From: Polynucleobacter rarus | GTDB taxonomy: Bacteria; Pseudomonadota; Gammaproteobacteria; Burkholderiales; Burkholderiaceae | Assembly: GCF_003072505.1 (NCBI RefSeq) | Contig: NZ_NTGB01000001.1 | Span: forward strand, 1,534,574-1,598,573 | DNA length: 64,000 bases | Direction of reading: 5' to 3' | Shown here: positions 36,640-46,021 of the stretch, one piece after another | Numbering within the stretch: the first letter of the stretch is position 1 | How the letters are laid out: every line of letters starts with the position of its first letter | The notes under the pieces: model-generated | What the model was told of the DNA's origin: nothing | What the model saw: the letters and a program-made list of their open reading frames with translations, nothing else | Database searches by the model: none | Translations under genes and position numbers: made by a program

Positions 36640-36972
36640 TTAGTTCACGGCAATTCCAACACGCTTACCTGTTCTTTCGACCATATCAACCAAAGCATCT
36701 ATCGAGAATTTTTCGGTTTTTTGTTGAACCACATCTGACACTCTTGGACGAGTGATACCTAATATTCTTGCAGCATCTTCTTGGATAATGTCTTTTTTCT
36801 CTATCCAATCATTTATTTCTACCATCAAGTTTAGTTTGATTGCCAATTTATCACTAATGCGACGATCAGCATCAGCCAACAATAATTCAGCTTCTTCTTT
36901 TTCGAAACCTAAATCGGCGAAAATATTTCCACTAGCTGGGGTGATATGTGTGGATTTTGTACGTCTAGCCAT
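36640..36972 (-). CDS. HigA-like XRE-family antitoxin
   Basis: A 110-residue protein whose C-terminal half is a helix-turn-helix (IIQEDAARILGITRPRVSDVV followed by FSIDALVDMVERTGKRVGIAV), the HTH_37/HigA form. It starts 3 bases after the toxin gene stops, giving the toxin-first order usual for HigBA. It should bind and neutralise the toxin and repress the operon promoter. The N-terminal region (FADLGFEKEEAELLLAD) probably contacts the toxin. Confidence 0.82.
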   Translation of the reverse strand: MARRTKSTHITPASGNIFADLGFEKEEAELLLADADRRISDKLAIKLNLMVEINDWIEKKDIIQEDAARILGITRPRVSDVVQQKTEKFSIDALVDMVERTGKRVGIAVN

Positions 36973-36975
36973 TTT

Positions 36976-37350
36976 TTATTCCTCTCGCTCTAAAATCACA
37001 TCTTTGTATCTTCGTATTGCTATCTCAATATCTTTCTTTGAGGTTTTATTCGTTTTCTTCTTAAAACAGTGCAAAACATATATAGCTTCTTCGAATTTTG
37101 CTACATACATAACACGATACCAGCCGTCCTCAAAATCTATAATGATTTCATTAGCACCTGAGCCCACTTGGTTGAACGACTTCCAATGATCAGGTTCTGA
37201 TCCTCTTTGAACTTGACGTAGTTGATATCCAGCCTCCCGCTTTGCATTCAATGAAAAAATCTTTTCATCAGTTAAGTCCTTGAAAGATGAACCTCGCCAA
37301 TCTATTAACTTGTTTTTAGATCCGTTTACCTGTTTAGGTTTGTTTACCAT
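36976..37350 (-). CDS. HigB-like (Gp49 family) toxin
   Basis: A 124-residue RelE-fold protein. WRGSSFKDLTDEKIF, AGYQLRQVQRGSEPDHWK and WYRVMYVAKFEEAIYVLHCFKKKTNKTSKKDIEIA match the phage Gp49-like HigB family, which cleaves mRNA on the ribosome. The basic C-terminal strand and Lys-rich loop are intact. It precedes the XRE antitoxin gene. Probably functional, by integrity of the fold. Confidence 0.82.
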   Translation of the reverse strand: MVNKPKQVNGSKNKLIDWRGSSFKDLTDEKIFSLNAKREAGYQLRQVQRGSEPDHWKSFNQVGSGANEIIIDFEDGWYRVMYVAKFEEAIYVLHCFKKKTNKTSKKDIEIAIRRYKDVILEREE

Positions 37351-37916
37351 TGATTTAATTGTATCAAAATTTATACAAGAAGAAACTTGTTTTATTAAAC
37401 AATTCGATTTAAAGATAGATTTACGATCTAAACCTATTACTTAGATTTTTATTGATTAAAAAACTCTTGAAAATAATTCTCGAGAATTTCAATATTGATG
37501 AAAATCATCAGAAATATCTATGATTAAAAGAACAAATTTAAAACTCCCGATAAGTAACATCTAATCACAAGTTGTTACATAGAATTTATTAATAGACACA
37601 TCATGTTTGAGTCTTTTCGCGAGTCTTTAATCGAACGTCTTTAGGCAAGAAACCAAATACTCAAAAAATGGTTGTAATTGGTTGTATTAATAAATTTATT
37701 GAGCTTAGTTTTAGTAAGAGTGAACAATAAAACTTGGCTAGACATTTTAAAATACTACCCTTTAGGGTTTTACTTAAACTGTAGTTGCCCCTATAAAAAG
37801 CCCTAAGAGCCTTAATTGAAAACCTTATTAAATAATGAGCGATTGGTCCTAATAATCGTATGCATCGAACACATCAATTAATTGATAATATTAGAATAAT
37901 AGGCATAATTTCTAAC
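37351..37916. other. Gap between two toxin-antitoxin pairs holding a solitary IS end
   Basis: About 560 AT-rich bases without a supported gene, unless the AbiEi-like gene begins at the upstream ATG at 37860. The only recognisable item is the 19-base IS3 terminal repeat at 37780-37798. Confidence 0.5.
37780..37798. repeat. Solitary copy of the IS3-element terminal repeat
   Basis: TGTAGTTGCCCCTATAAAA is identical over 19 bases to the outer end of the element at 13148-14467, right end read inward. The sequence diverges immediately afterwards, and no transposase lies within reach. It is a remnant of a related element or a deletion scar. Confidence 0.75.
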
Positions 37917-38723
37917 ATGAGCACTTCCAATAAGATTTGTTTTACCATTTCAGAATTGCCTAAAGGGGCAGTCTTCTCTAGTACTGATTTTGTTTCTTTA
38001 GGTACGCGTGCATCCATCGATCAAACACTTTATCGCATGGTAAATGCCAGAGAGATCGTACGCGTAGCTAGGGGCTTCTACACCGTTTCTGGTAACGTAA
38101 ACAACAGTACTCTAGCAGATGCAATTCAGAAAAAAACTGGTGAAGAGGTAGGTCAAGCACTGCCAAATTCCCCTGGTTCAAAGGTTATGATGGTTCCTAC
38201 CTCAGGGCAATCACGCACTGTAATCACTGATACTCATCAGATTCAGTTTCGCCGTATGAGTCAACGAAAAATCAAGCTTTCGCAAACAGCAAAGGGGTTG
38301 ATAATGCTTGAATTATGGAACCGCGGGATAAAGAATCTGACTACGATTGAAATCAAGAATGCTACAGGTGATTGGTCTGAGAGTGAGATTGAAGCTTATA
38401 CATCCTTAGTCCCTGATTGGCTTCGCAGTGCAGTTAAGCAAAGTAATGAACAAAGAAAATCAATCAAGATTGGCTTGTCGGGAGCATATGATTGGTCAAA
38501 CCCACAAATCAAAGATTACGCATTGATCAGTAAAGTGCTAGAAAAACCTAAATTTGAAGATATAGTTCGCTTATGTCATTACTACGGAGTTACCAGAGTC
38601 AAAAGAGTGTTTAGGCAAAACGCGTTTGAACCCATGACAAATGCTACCGTCGCCAGAATGCTCAAAAACATTAGCAAGGGTTTTAATCAGTTGGAAACAG
38701 AAAAAGGAAATGTGCCTGCTTAA
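37917..38723 (+). CDS. AbiEi-like type IV antitoxin (DUF6088-type winged helix)
   Basis: From the ATG at 37917 the protein has about 268 residues; the frame is also open from an ATG at 37860. A winged-helix head (GAVFSSTDFVSLGTRASIDQTLYRMVNAREIVRVARGFYTV) is typical of AbiEi-family regulators. The central KVMMVPTSGQSRTVITDTHQIQFRRMSQRKI and the helical C-terminal part fit DUF6088. It overlaps the AbiEii-like gene, as expected for a coupled antitoxin-toxin pair. Such antitoxins repress the operon and block toxin action. Confidence 0.75.
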   Translation: MSTSNKICFTISELPKGAVFSSTDFVSLGTRASIDQTLYRMVNAREIVRVARGFYTVSGNVNNSTLADAIQKKTGEEVGQALPNSPGSKVMMVPTSGQSRTVITDTHQIQFRRMSQRKIKLSQTAKGLIMLELWNRGIKNLTTIEIKNATGDWSESEIEAYTSLVPDWLRSAVKQSNEQRKSIKIGLSGAYDWSNPQIKDYALISKVLEKPKFEDIVRLCHYYGVTRVKRVFRQNAFEPMTNATVARMLKNISKGFNQLETEKGNVPA

Positions 38724-39483
38724 GCTTGAATTCATGCCCGAGTCGACGCAAAAAATCTTTACTCGCCTCAAAGATGATCCACGACTAACAGGATTCACAT
38801 TGGTTGGTGGAACTGCTTTAGCAATTCAAATTGGTCATAGAATCAGTGAAAATTTGGATTTCAATATCTTTGGTCAAGTCTTACCTACTAAATCAATCGA
38901 TGCGGTGTTAAATGACTTAGAGACTTGCGGATCGAAAATTCAAAGTCTCATTACGCCTGGGCAAAAATCACAATTTAAAATCAATACCTCAGATAATTTA
39001 GACAACTATATTCATGATTATTTGATTGATGGTGCAAAAGTTACATTTCATTCAAGAAACGAAAGTAACAGACCCAAACAACAAATTGATTTTTTGAAAT
39101 CAACGCCAAAACTAAATTTCTCTCAAGATGGTTTCAACATCCTTGGAGTAGATGGACTTTTTATCATGAAAAGCATTGTAATTTATGAACGAATGAAGTT
39201 TCGTGATCTTTATGACTTAATAGTTTTATCTAGAGATCACGGCTATTCCATAGAGCAAATCTTTACGGCTATCAATGCATATCAACCTTTAAGAGATAAA
39301 GATCTAGAGCGCTTTAAAAGCGTGGTAACTGGCATTATTCCGCTCGACAAAAATGACGAAGGTTTTTCTAGCATCCATTTAAAAGTCAAAATCACAGACA
39401 TCTACAAATACTTCAAAAAAATGGTTGATGACTACGAAGTAAATTTAGTCAAGACTTTGCACGGAAAAATTACAAATACTTAA
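38710..39483 (+). CDS. AbiEii/AbiGii-like nucleotidyltransferase toxin
   Basis: A frame of 257 residues from the ATG at 38710, which overlaps the antitoxin stop by 14 bases; an alternative ATG lies at 38734. GFTLVGGTALAIQIGHRISENLDF is the AbiEii signature. The catalytic Asp-x-Asp, normally S-x-D-x-D, reads S-E-N-L-D, so the first Asp appears to be Asn. The later KVTFH and fold regions look intact. AbiEii enzymes use GTP/NTP to inactivate targets such as tRNA. The substitution could weaken or abolish toxicity. Confidence 0.75.
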   Translation: MCLLKLEFMPESTQKIFTRLKDDPRLTGFTLVGGTALAIQIGHRISENLDFNIFGQVLPTKSIDAVLNDLETCGSKIQSLITPGQKSQFKINTSDNLDNYIHDYLIDGAKVTFHSRNESNRPKQQIDFLKSTPKLNFSQDGFNILGVDGLFIMKSIVIYERMKFRDLYDLIVLSRDHGYSIEQIFTAINAYQPLRDKDLERFKSVVTGIIPLDKNDEGFSSIHLKVKITDIYKYFKKMVDDYEVNLVKTLHGKITNT

Positions 39484-39536
39484 AAACCCCCAACAAACAA
39501 ATGAGGCTGTAAATATTTTTTTGTTTTTTTAAGTTT

Positions 39537-40235
39537 TCAAAATCGATATCCGATGCCAACTAGGCCCGTATATCCTGTAGCTTTTACGGTAATACTTGTA
39601 TTCGCTATCCCTACATAAGGACCATTTATGTTGGCAGTATAGTCAACGAAATTCGTATACAAACCCTCAGCAAAGACATACAACTGATTTTCTAAGGCTT
39701 GCTTGTAGCCTAAGCCCAAGGTATACCCACCAACAAGGACATTAGTTGCAGGAGTAGCCGGATCACTATAGATTAACTGTGCAGTTGAGAGAGCAATTTT
39801 TCCATAAAGGAGTTGAGTTCTAGACAACTCGTAAGATGGTATGACAGAAAAATTAAGCGGGTTCTTCATTTGGTAAGAACCTGTTAGCGAATTTGAAACA
39901 GCGATACCAGGTAAATTGGTGGTAACTTTACTATTCGCTGAACCGGAGACGAGAGGCATGAAATCAACACTCAAACCTATTAACCATTTTGGATCAACTC
40001 TGAAGTTATATCCGCCGCCAATATTACCCGTTAATACGGATAAATTATCCGTTGAAAAATTTTGGGGATAAACACCAACTTGATTTAAGAGAGTACTAGT
40101 TTGATTAAACGTAGCTCCAACATTTGTATAACCAATGGCACCTTGCACAAAAGGGCCTTCAAATACAGACTGCGCTGAAGCGCCACCCATCAAAGATAAA
40201 CACAATACCAAGGAGAATTGTTGTACTTTTTTCAT
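39537..40235 (-). CDS. Outer-membrane beta-barrel protein
   Basis: From the ATG at 40235 the product is a signal peptide (MKKVQQFSLVLCLSLMGGASA, cleaved before Q) followed by alternating hydrophobic strands. It ends in GYTGLVGIGYRF, the C-terminal phenylalanine typical of outer-membrane barrels. PFVQGAIGYTNVGATF and GYTLGLGYKQALENQLYVF are strand-like. The frame extends 25 codons upstream to 40310, but that part breaks the signal peptide. It is probably an OmpW- or OmpA-barrel-like porin of unknown substrate. Confidence 0.72.
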   Translation of the reverse strand: MKKVQQFSLVLCLSLMGGASAQSVFEGPFVQGAIGYTNVGATFNQTSTLLNQVGVYPQNFSTDNLSVLTGNIGGGYNFRVDPKWLIGLSVDFMPLVSGSANSKVTTNLPGIAVSNSLTGSYQMKNPLNFSVIPSYELSRTQLLYGKIALSTAQLIYSDPATPATNVLVGGYTLGLGYKQALENQLYVFAEGLYTNFVDYTANINGPYVGIANTSITVKATGYTGLVGIGYRF

Positions 40236-40337
40236 TTCAGGTAGTCCAAAAATTTTATAGGGTTTTAGAATACCATATTGATTTGCCATGATTCTAAAAG
40301 ATCTGCTCATGTTTTTAAACAGGTTGCGGCAATCTAG

Positions 40338-42011
40338 TTAAAACAATCCCACCACTCTGCCATCAACATAATCTATTTTCTCTGCAGATGGAGCTTTTGG
40401 TAAACCTGGCATCGTCATGATGTCCCCACATACCATGACGATAAATTCTGCACCTGCAGCTAAGCGTACTTCACGTACTGTAATGACATGATTATCTGGC
40501 GCACCTCGGGATTTAGGATCAGTTGAAAAAGAACTCTGCGTTTTAGCCACGCAAACAGGATAGTGTCCATAGCCCTGCTCTTGCAAACGATCAATCTGAG
40601 CCTTAACAGCACGATCAGCATTCACCTCGCTTGCTCGATAAACTTTCTTAGCAATTTTGTTAATTTTTTCCCATAAAGTATCTTCGTCTTCATAGACATA
40701 AATCATCTGCTGAGAATCTGTTTCACATAAATCAACCACTAATTTAGCTAGATCTGCTGCCCCTTTACCACCCTGCGCCCAATGAGAGGCTAATACAACC
40801 TTCACGCCTAACTGCTTCATTCTATTTTCTATTAATTCGATTTCAGCAGGAGTGTCACTCGTAAATTGATTAATCGACACAATGCAGGGTAAGTTGTAAA
40901 TCTGAGTAATGTTTTGCACATGGCGCTCCAAATTCACGAGTCCAAGATCTAATGCAGAAATATCTTCTTCATTGATGTTTGCTAAATCTTTACCGCCATG
41001 ATATTTCATTGCTTTGACGGTCGCCACAATCACTACGACTGACGGTATTAGTCCAGATTTGCGACACTTGATATCAATAAACTTTTCTGCTCCTAAGTCT
41101 GCTCCAAAACCAGCTTCAGTCACCACATAATCAGCCATCTTTAAAGCAGCCTGCGTGGCAATCACTGAATTACAACCATGAGCAATATTGGCAAATGGCC
41201 CACCATGGACAAAGGCTGGGTTATTTTCTAAAGTTTGAACTAAATTAGGAGCTAATGCGTCTTTTAAAAGAACCGTCATTGCACCATGAGCCTTCAGGTC
41301 TTTTGCTAGAACAGGTTTTTGGTCATGCGTATAAGCAACAACAATTTCCCCTAAGCGCTTCTTCAAATCCTCGATTGAATTAGCCAAGCAAAAAATAGCC
41401 ATGACTTCAGATGCCACCACTATATCAAAGCCATCCTGACGCGGATAACCATTTGGAGCACCGCCTAAACCAACCGTTAAGGATCTCAAGGCCCGGTCAT
41501 TCATGTCCACTACACGCTTCCACTGAATACGACGCACATCAATTCCAAGAGCGTTGCCATGATGAATATGATTATCGATCATTGCTGCCAGTAAATTATG
41601 AGCCAAGGCAATCGCAGAGAAGTCTCCAGTGAAATGTAAATTAATATCCTCCATCGGAACAATTTGCGCTAAACCACCGCCCGCTGCACCACCCTTAATC
41701 CCAAAAACTGGTCCTAGAGATGGCTCTCTCAAACAGATCATGGCTTTTTTGCCAATGTAATTTAGGCCATCTCCCAAACCCACAGTGGTAGTTGTTTTTC
41801 CTTCACCAGCAGGTGTTGGACTAACCGCGGTCACGAGAATTAATTTACCATCTTTTTTACTTTTTAAACTATTCAAATACGATAGTGAAATTTTTGCCTT
41901 GAACTTGCCAAAAGACTCTATTTCATCTTCTGGAATGCCTAAAGAGTTCTGGGCAATATCAGCAATCTTTAGCATTTTTGCCTGCTGGGCAATTTCAATA
42001 TCACTTAACAT
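40338..42011 (-). CDS. fhs: Formate--tetrahydrofolate ligase
   Basis: A 557-residue enzyme that makes 10-formyl-tetrahydrofolate from formate, ATP and THF, feeding purine and one-carbon metabolism. [18 protein letters not shown] is the P-loop, [20 protein letters not shown] the next signature, and [15 protein letters not shown] the C-terminal one. Full length. It stands alone on the minus strand. Confidence 0.96.
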   Translation of the reverse strand: MLSDIEIAQQAKMLKIADIAQNSLGIPEDEIESFGKFKAKISLSYLNSLKSKKDGKLILVTAVSPTPAGEGKTTTTVGLGDGLNYIGKKAMICLREPSLGPVFGIKGGAAGGGLAQIVPMEDINLHFTGDFSAIALAHNLLAAMIDNHIHHGNALGIDVRRIQWKRVVDMNDRALRSLTVGLGGAPNGYPRQDGFDIVVASEVMAIFCLANSIEDLKKRLGEIVVAYTHDQKPVLAKDLKAHGAMTVLLKDALAPNLVQTLENNPAFVHGGPFANIAHGCNSVIATQAALKMADYVVTEAGFGADLGAEKFIDIKCRKSGLIPSVVVIVATVKAMKYHGGKDLANINEEDISALDLGLVNLERHVQNITQIYNLPCIVSINQFTSDTPAEIELIENRMKQLGVKVVLASHWAQGGKGAADLAKLVVDLCETDSQQMIYVYEDEDTLWEKINKIAKKVYRASEVNADRAVKAQIDRLQEQGYGHYPVCVAKTQSSFSTDPKSRGAPDNHVITVREVRLAAGAEFIVMVCGDIMTMPGLPKAPSAEKIDYVDGRVVGLF

Positions 42012-42250
42012 CGGACTGACCTTTAATTAATCAATATAAGAGAATGTAAAAGCTTTATGTTATCTCATTCTAAAAAGCCTCAGTTAAGAAATGACTGATT
42101 AAAAAAGGAATTGATGCTAAAAATTGAAGGCGTTTTACCTAAAGTACAAAAAACATTGGACTTATAGCCCAGCAATGACCATCGCTTTAAATTAAGTTAA
42201 GATAGGCTTCATTCATTAAAAATAAAAAACCATTTGGAGATCTACTAGAC

Positions 42251-43207
42251 ATGTTGCTTAAAAAACTGATGATCCTTTTTTTAACATTGTTAACTTCTGG
42301 ATTGGTTTCAGCGCAAAGTAATGAAACTAAACTAATCACTTTGGGTACAGCAGGTGGTCCACTTCCTAGAGCTGATCGTGCTCAATCTTCCAATGTGTTA
42401 GTGGTAAATGATCAACCTTACTTAATCGATATGGGTGATGGCGTCTCACGTCGGTTGGCCGAAACTGGGATCAGTTTTATGAAGGTCAATCAAATTTTTA
42501 TCACGCATCAACACAATGATCATATGGCAGGACTAGCGACTTTTTTAGATAACTCATGGCAATTTGCAAAGCGTACCGCAATTGATGTCTATGGACCAGT
42601 TGGTACTCAGGCGGTAGTAAAAGGAGCGATTCAGTATATGACTGAAGATTCTCAAATAAGGGTTACCGAGGGGAAGGTTATTCCTTTAGAGAAGGTTTTT
42701 GTTGGCCATGATAAATCAGCTGGACTCATCTACCAAGATCAGAATATTAAGGTCACGGCCGTACAAAACTCACACTACAATTTATCAATAGATGCAGCCA
42801 CAAAACACCAGTCTTTTGCCTATCGATTTGATACGAAAGATACTTGCTATGTCTTTACTGGGGACACTGGTCCATCTAAAGAAGTAGAACAATTGGCTAA
42901 AAACTGTGATGTTCTTGTTGCCGAAGTAGGTAAAGTAGAAGAAGTTATTGCGGTCATGGAAAAAAACGGTACTTGGCAAGCACGAACCCAAAGTCAAAAA
43001 GAGGACTGGACTAAACATATGGTGGATGAGCATATGACGCCAAAGCAAGTTGGGGAAATGGCTAGCAGAGCTGGCGTTAAAAAGCTGATCATGACGCATT
43101 TATTGCCATCGGTTATTCCGAAAGATGATTATGCGCGTTACAAGACTGAAGCTGCTCAGTACTTCAAAGGGGAAATTGAAGTAGCAAAAGATTTAATGCA
43201 CTTTTGA
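42251..43207 (+). CDS. Secreted MBL-fold metallo-hydrolase
   Basis: A 318-residue protein with a signal peptide (1-21, ending VSA-Q). The metallo-beta-lactamase motif HQHNDHMAGL is followed by further metal ligands (TGDTGPS, VAEVG) and a late His in MTHLLPS. The early LGTAGGPLPRADR resembles RNase Z and arylsulfatase-like members. The signal peptide argues for a periplasmic small-molecule hydrolase and against RNase Z itself. A GGAGA ribosome site lies upstream of the ATG. Substrate unknown. Confidence 0.83.
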   Translation: MLLKKLMILFLTLLTSGLVSAQSNETKLITLGTAGGPLPRADRAQSSNVLVVNDQPYLIDMGDGVSRRLAETGISFMKVNQIFITHQHNDHMAGLATFLDNSWQFAKRTAIDVYGPVGTQAVVKGAIQYMTEDSQIRVTEGKVIPLEKVFVGHDKSAGLIYQDQNIKVTAVQNSHYNLSIDAATKHQSFAYRFDTKDTCYVFTGDTGPSKEVEQLAKNCDVLVAEVGKVEEVIAVMEKNGTWQARTQSQKEDWTKHMVDEHMTPKQVGEMASRAGVKKLIMTHLLPSVIPKDDYARYKTEAAQYFKGEIEVAKDLMHF

Positions 43208-43310
43208 TGATTGTTTCAATCTTTCATTAAATTCAGCTGCTTTATTTCAATTTTTCTTAATTACATGACAATTCAGGATTTTTTTCTGCCACGATCTTCA
43301 CTTAACTAGA

Positions 43311-43745
43311 TCATTTTTCAGTAATTTGACTAATTGCTTCACTGATATTATTTATCAACCATAGACAACTTATAAATAAAAGTCCCAATCGCCAAGATAC
43401 TGCCAATCGTTGCAGAATATTTAAAATAATCGGCTCATTGGCCTTCAAGTTTTGTTGTTGAGAAGAACTCAATCCGGCGTAGCCCTCAAAAAATAATTTT
43501 CTTATCTTTCCGCCCTGTTCCTTGATCGATAAATAAATGATGGCTCCTAAAAATATAGCGATTGGAATTAACAATAAGTACTCGACAGTCTCAGTGAGCC
43601 CACACCAGGCTCCATCACAAGGCCCATTTGGTTTTAATTGAATATATAAAAAAAATAAAACCAAAACCCAAGGGCTAACTCTAGGGGAAATCACTAAAGC
43701 ATATAAAAGATAGAAAACGTAATCATGAAAGAGAAATTGTGCCAT
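43311..43745 (-). CDS. Small integral membrane protein of unknown function
   Basis: 144 residues with hydrophobic helices near residues 8-34 (VFYLLYALVISP and VLVLFFLYIQL), 55-72 (LLLIPIAIFLGAIIYLS) and 112-130 (LAVSWRLGLLFISCLWLI). Between the second and third lies a soluble loop containing GGKIRKLFFEGYAGLSSSQQ. A Cys pair (CDGAWC) lies in the first loop. No family recognised. Confidence 0.5.
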   Translation of the reverse strand: MAQFLFHDYVFYLLYALVISPRVSPWVLVLFFLYIQLKPNGPCDGAWCGLTETVEYLLLIPIAIFLGAIIYLSIKEQGGKIRKLFFEGYAGLSSSQQQNLKANEPIILNILQRLAVSWRLGLLFISCLWLINNISEAISQITEK

Positions 43746-44073
43746 TTTTGATTTGTCTAAAATAATATTGAATTTAGCATATCCTAATTACCTAGGTAAA
43801 TGAAGATAAATACGTTCTTCACTCTCTATGGGATAGTTGATGAAAATTTAAGCAATATTTGGTTGTTGATTTTTGTGGAATATGGGAGCGTTTACTTAGA
43901 TCTGAAGTCTTGGAAAGTGAATGCTATTGAGCATCTTTTTGGTCCGAAAGCACCCATGAAGACTAATTGAATTTGAAGCCCCACACTGAAGCAACAAGCT
44001 TAGAGACTGATAAATCTTTTTTAGATAGTTTTAGACTATAGTGAACTTAACAGATAACTAATCATTAAAAAAA
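43746..44073. other. Intergenic stretch, nothing recognised
   Basis: About 330 bases between a minus-strand membrane protein gene and the MOSC gene. No clear promoter, RNA or repeat was found. Confidence 0.45.
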
Positions 44074-44568
44074 ATGGAAAATAAACCCTATATCCATCGC
44101 ATCTATATTTGCCCAAATGCTGGCTTGCCAATGAAGCCATTGGAGAGAGTAAAGGTACTTGAAGGGATTGGAATTGAAGGTGATAGGTATGCATTGCGTT
44201 TAGGCGCCTTTTCTAAATCGAATCCTCCAAAGATTAGAGATATCACTTTAATAACCAAGATGGGTATCGATACTGCTAATCATTACTTGAAATTAAATGG
44301 CTTGCTTGAGTTTGATATTAGTGAAACTCGAAGAAATATTGTGATTGAGAATTTATTGCCTGATGAACTAAATGCCTTGGTAGGTAAAGTATTTTTTCTA
44401 GGTAGGCTCAAATTTAAAGGAGTAGAACTTTGTGATCCTTGCGAGCGCCCATCTAAATTAGCTAACAAAAAGAGTTTTCAAATTGCTTATGAAAATAATG
44501 GCGGTATCAGAGCACAAATAATGGACGATGGAGAAATAGCAATTGGAGACATTCTTGAGACTCTGTGA
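44074..44568 (+). CDS. MOSC-domain protein
   Basis: A 164-residue single MOSC domain. GIGIEGDRYAL, ETRRNIVIENL and the cofactor-binding cysteine region ELCDPCERPSKLA are diagnostic, and GGIRAQIMDDGEIAIGD closes the fold. MOSC domains carry sulfur or molybdenum cofactor chemistry, as in YiiM-type reductases. No upstream partner is visible. Confidence 0.85.
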   Translation: MENKPYIHRIYICPNAGLPMKPLERVKVLEGIGIEGDRYALRLGAFSKSNPPKIRDITLITKMGIDTANHYLKLNGLLEFDISETRRNIVIENLLPDELNALVGKVFFLGRLKFKGVELCDPCERPSKLANKKSFQIAYENNGGIRAQIMDDGEIAIGDILETL

Positions 44569-44702
44569 TTGTCTCCAAAACTAGTTACTAAACAAAAGAA
44601 GTGCAACAAGTGACCTTTTTAGGTTCTTGATAATTGCCAGCTGAATTGCTCAAAAAATAAGATCCTAAAACACTTATATGCCTGAATAAAAATAAGGCAC
44701 AT

Positions 44703-45056
44703 TTAGTTTCGGAGACTTTCACCAAGTTTCTCGGTCAACCAGATTTTCATCAATAATTGGTATGACACTTCAACTTTGTTGGCCCGTTGTCGTATACCCT
44801 CTAACAAACTATCAAATGATCGTTATGAAATACTTGTCGTGGAAGGTTTTAAATTCGAGAAATTAACAACCACCATTTTTGCAACTTCAAAATATTCTGT
44901 CGCATCATTTTCGGGGCTTTCCCAAAACTGACGTTCACTTTCCTCATTATTGAATTTGGGAATTGGTTTTAAATTTCTGTCTTTTGTTTTGGAACTTTGC
45001 AAGTTAGAGGCATTGGTGTTATCACGAAAATTGGTGGAGTCATATTTATTATGCAA
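44703..45056 (-). pseudogene. CopG-family antitoxin gene broken by an in-frame stop
   Basis: The first 77 codons encode the N-terminal part of a CopG antitoxin (PF12441-type): KPIPKFNNEESERQFWESPEN and NFSNLKPSTTSIS. A TAA at 44823-44825 falls where the conserved ISLRLP would continue. The same frame then runs on to a stop at 44703-44705, encoding the expected ribbon-helix-helix end (SFDSLLEGIRQRANK, then YQLLMKIWLTEKL). It is therefore a nonsense-mutated remnant. No matching toxin (BrnT-like) lies beside it. Confidence 0.75.
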
Positions 45057-45216
45057 AGTATTTCCTTTAAAAAAGATAATTTATTTTTTCTACGTGAATA
45101 AGTACAGGTTCAAAAAACCAATACTAGGCTTTAAGACTCTATTCTTAAGTCTCAGATTTTATGAGCTTACTCATGAATTTGAATACCATGTTAAAAAATC
45201 ATATTCATCTATCAAG

Positions 45217-45480
45217 TTATTCATAATGATAACGGCATGCAATAATAACTAATTGATCTATTTCAATTGCATAAATCAATCGATTCACATCATCAATACG
45301 CCTAGACCATAAACCAGATAAATTTTCTTTTAGGGCTTCAGGTTTTCCAATCCCATCTTCTGGATCTCTCATTGCATCTTTGATCAGTAAATTAATTCGT
45401 TTGAGTGTTTTCTTATCTTGCACTTGCCAGTAAAGATAATCTGACCAGGCAGCATTCGTCCAAACTAACTTACTACGCAT
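45217..45480 (-). CDS. yoeB: YoeB-family mRNA endonuclease toxin
   Basis: An 87-residue RelE-fold toxin. LVWTNAAWSDYLYWQ, KRINLLIKDAMRDP, GKPEALKENLSGLWSRRIDDVNRLIY and the final ACRYHYE match YoeB throughout, including the catalytic Glu, Arg, His and C-terminal Tyr. The ATG at 45480 overlaps the last codons of the antitoxin gene, so translation is coupled. It cleaves mRNA in the ribosome when freed from YefM. Confidence 0.93.
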   Translation of the reverse strand: MRSKLVWTNAAWSDYLYWQVQDKKTLKRINLLIKDAMRDPEDGIGKPEALKENLSGLWSRRIDDVNRLIYAIEIDQLVIIACRYHYE

Positions 45481-45727
45481 CAACCAAGGCCTTCGTTTTA
45501 ATTTGACCTTTGCGATATTGGCCTAAGGATTTCTCTAAATGCCTTACATTTGCTGGAGACTTTAACAAATGAACTGTTTCCATCATGCTGTTATAAGTAT
45601 CTAAGGACATGACAACAGCGTCATCAGCATCTCTTCTAGAAATAATAGTTACATCACAATCAGCAACCACCTGATCTATCACTTGTTTAAATTGGTTTCT
45701 AGCATCAGAAAAATTAATTACTCTCAT
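45473..45727 (-). CDS. yefM: YefM-family antitoxin
   Basis: An 84-residue Phd/YefM antitoxin (MRVINFSDARNQFKQVIDQV, then SRRDADDAVVMSLDTYNSMMET). The ATG at 45727 has an AGGAG ribosome site; a TTG directly before it is in frame but less likely. It overlaps the toxin gene by 8 bases. It neutralises YoeB and represses the operon. Confidence 0.93.
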   Translation of the reverse strand: MRVINFSDARNQFKQVIDQVVADCDVTIISRRDADDAVVMSLDTYNSMMETVHLLKSPANVRHLEKSLGQYRKGQIKTKALVDA

Positions 45728-45808
45728 CAAGCGCTCCTACTTGTCTTATATATTGCACAAGTATACATTGTATCTTACTTGTTGAAACGCACTTGATGCA
45801 AACCCCCA

Positions 45809-45828
45809 CCCCGATTATGGTGAAGAGC
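45809..45828. repeat. Solitary copy of an ISL3-type terminal repeat
   Basis: Twenty bases here (starting CCCCGATTATGG, ending GAAGAGC) are identical to the right end of the ISL3 element at 48417-48436 and in the same orientation. No transposase is attached. It points to an older related insertion or a deletion scar beside the YoeB/YefM locus. Confidence 0.75.
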
Positions 45829-45851
45829 TAACGTTTTGGGAGAATTTAAGT

Positions 45852-45878
45852 AATAAAAAAGCCCCTCGTAAGGAGCTA
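45852..45878 (-). terminator. Intrinsic terminator, minus strand
   Basis: On the minus strand AGCTCCT pairs with AGGGGCT (one G-T pair) around a four-base loop and is followed by six T residues. It probably ends the transcript of the receptor gene at 46022-46999. A second weak hairpin lies at 45952-45979 (AACCTAAC with GTTAGGTT) with no T tract. Confidence 0.72.
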
Positions 45879-46021
45879 GAACATCCAAAACCAAAAAAAT
45901 CTTTTAATAACCTTTATATAGAGGACTCCATTGCCTTTGCTAATCGATTTAAACCTAACCGTATTTTGTGAGTTAGGTTGTTAGTCAGACTGGAGATAAC
46001 ATAGCAAAAGCAATCAATCTA

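Noticed and set aside
42251..43207. MBL protein considered as RNase Z
   Set aside because: It has a clear signal peptide and lacks the context and length expected for RNase Z, so only the fold-level call is kept.
44950..45252. Plus-strand 100-codon frame across the CopG remnant
   Set aside because: It is antisense to the readable CopG antitoxin remnant and to YoeB, with unlikely composition.
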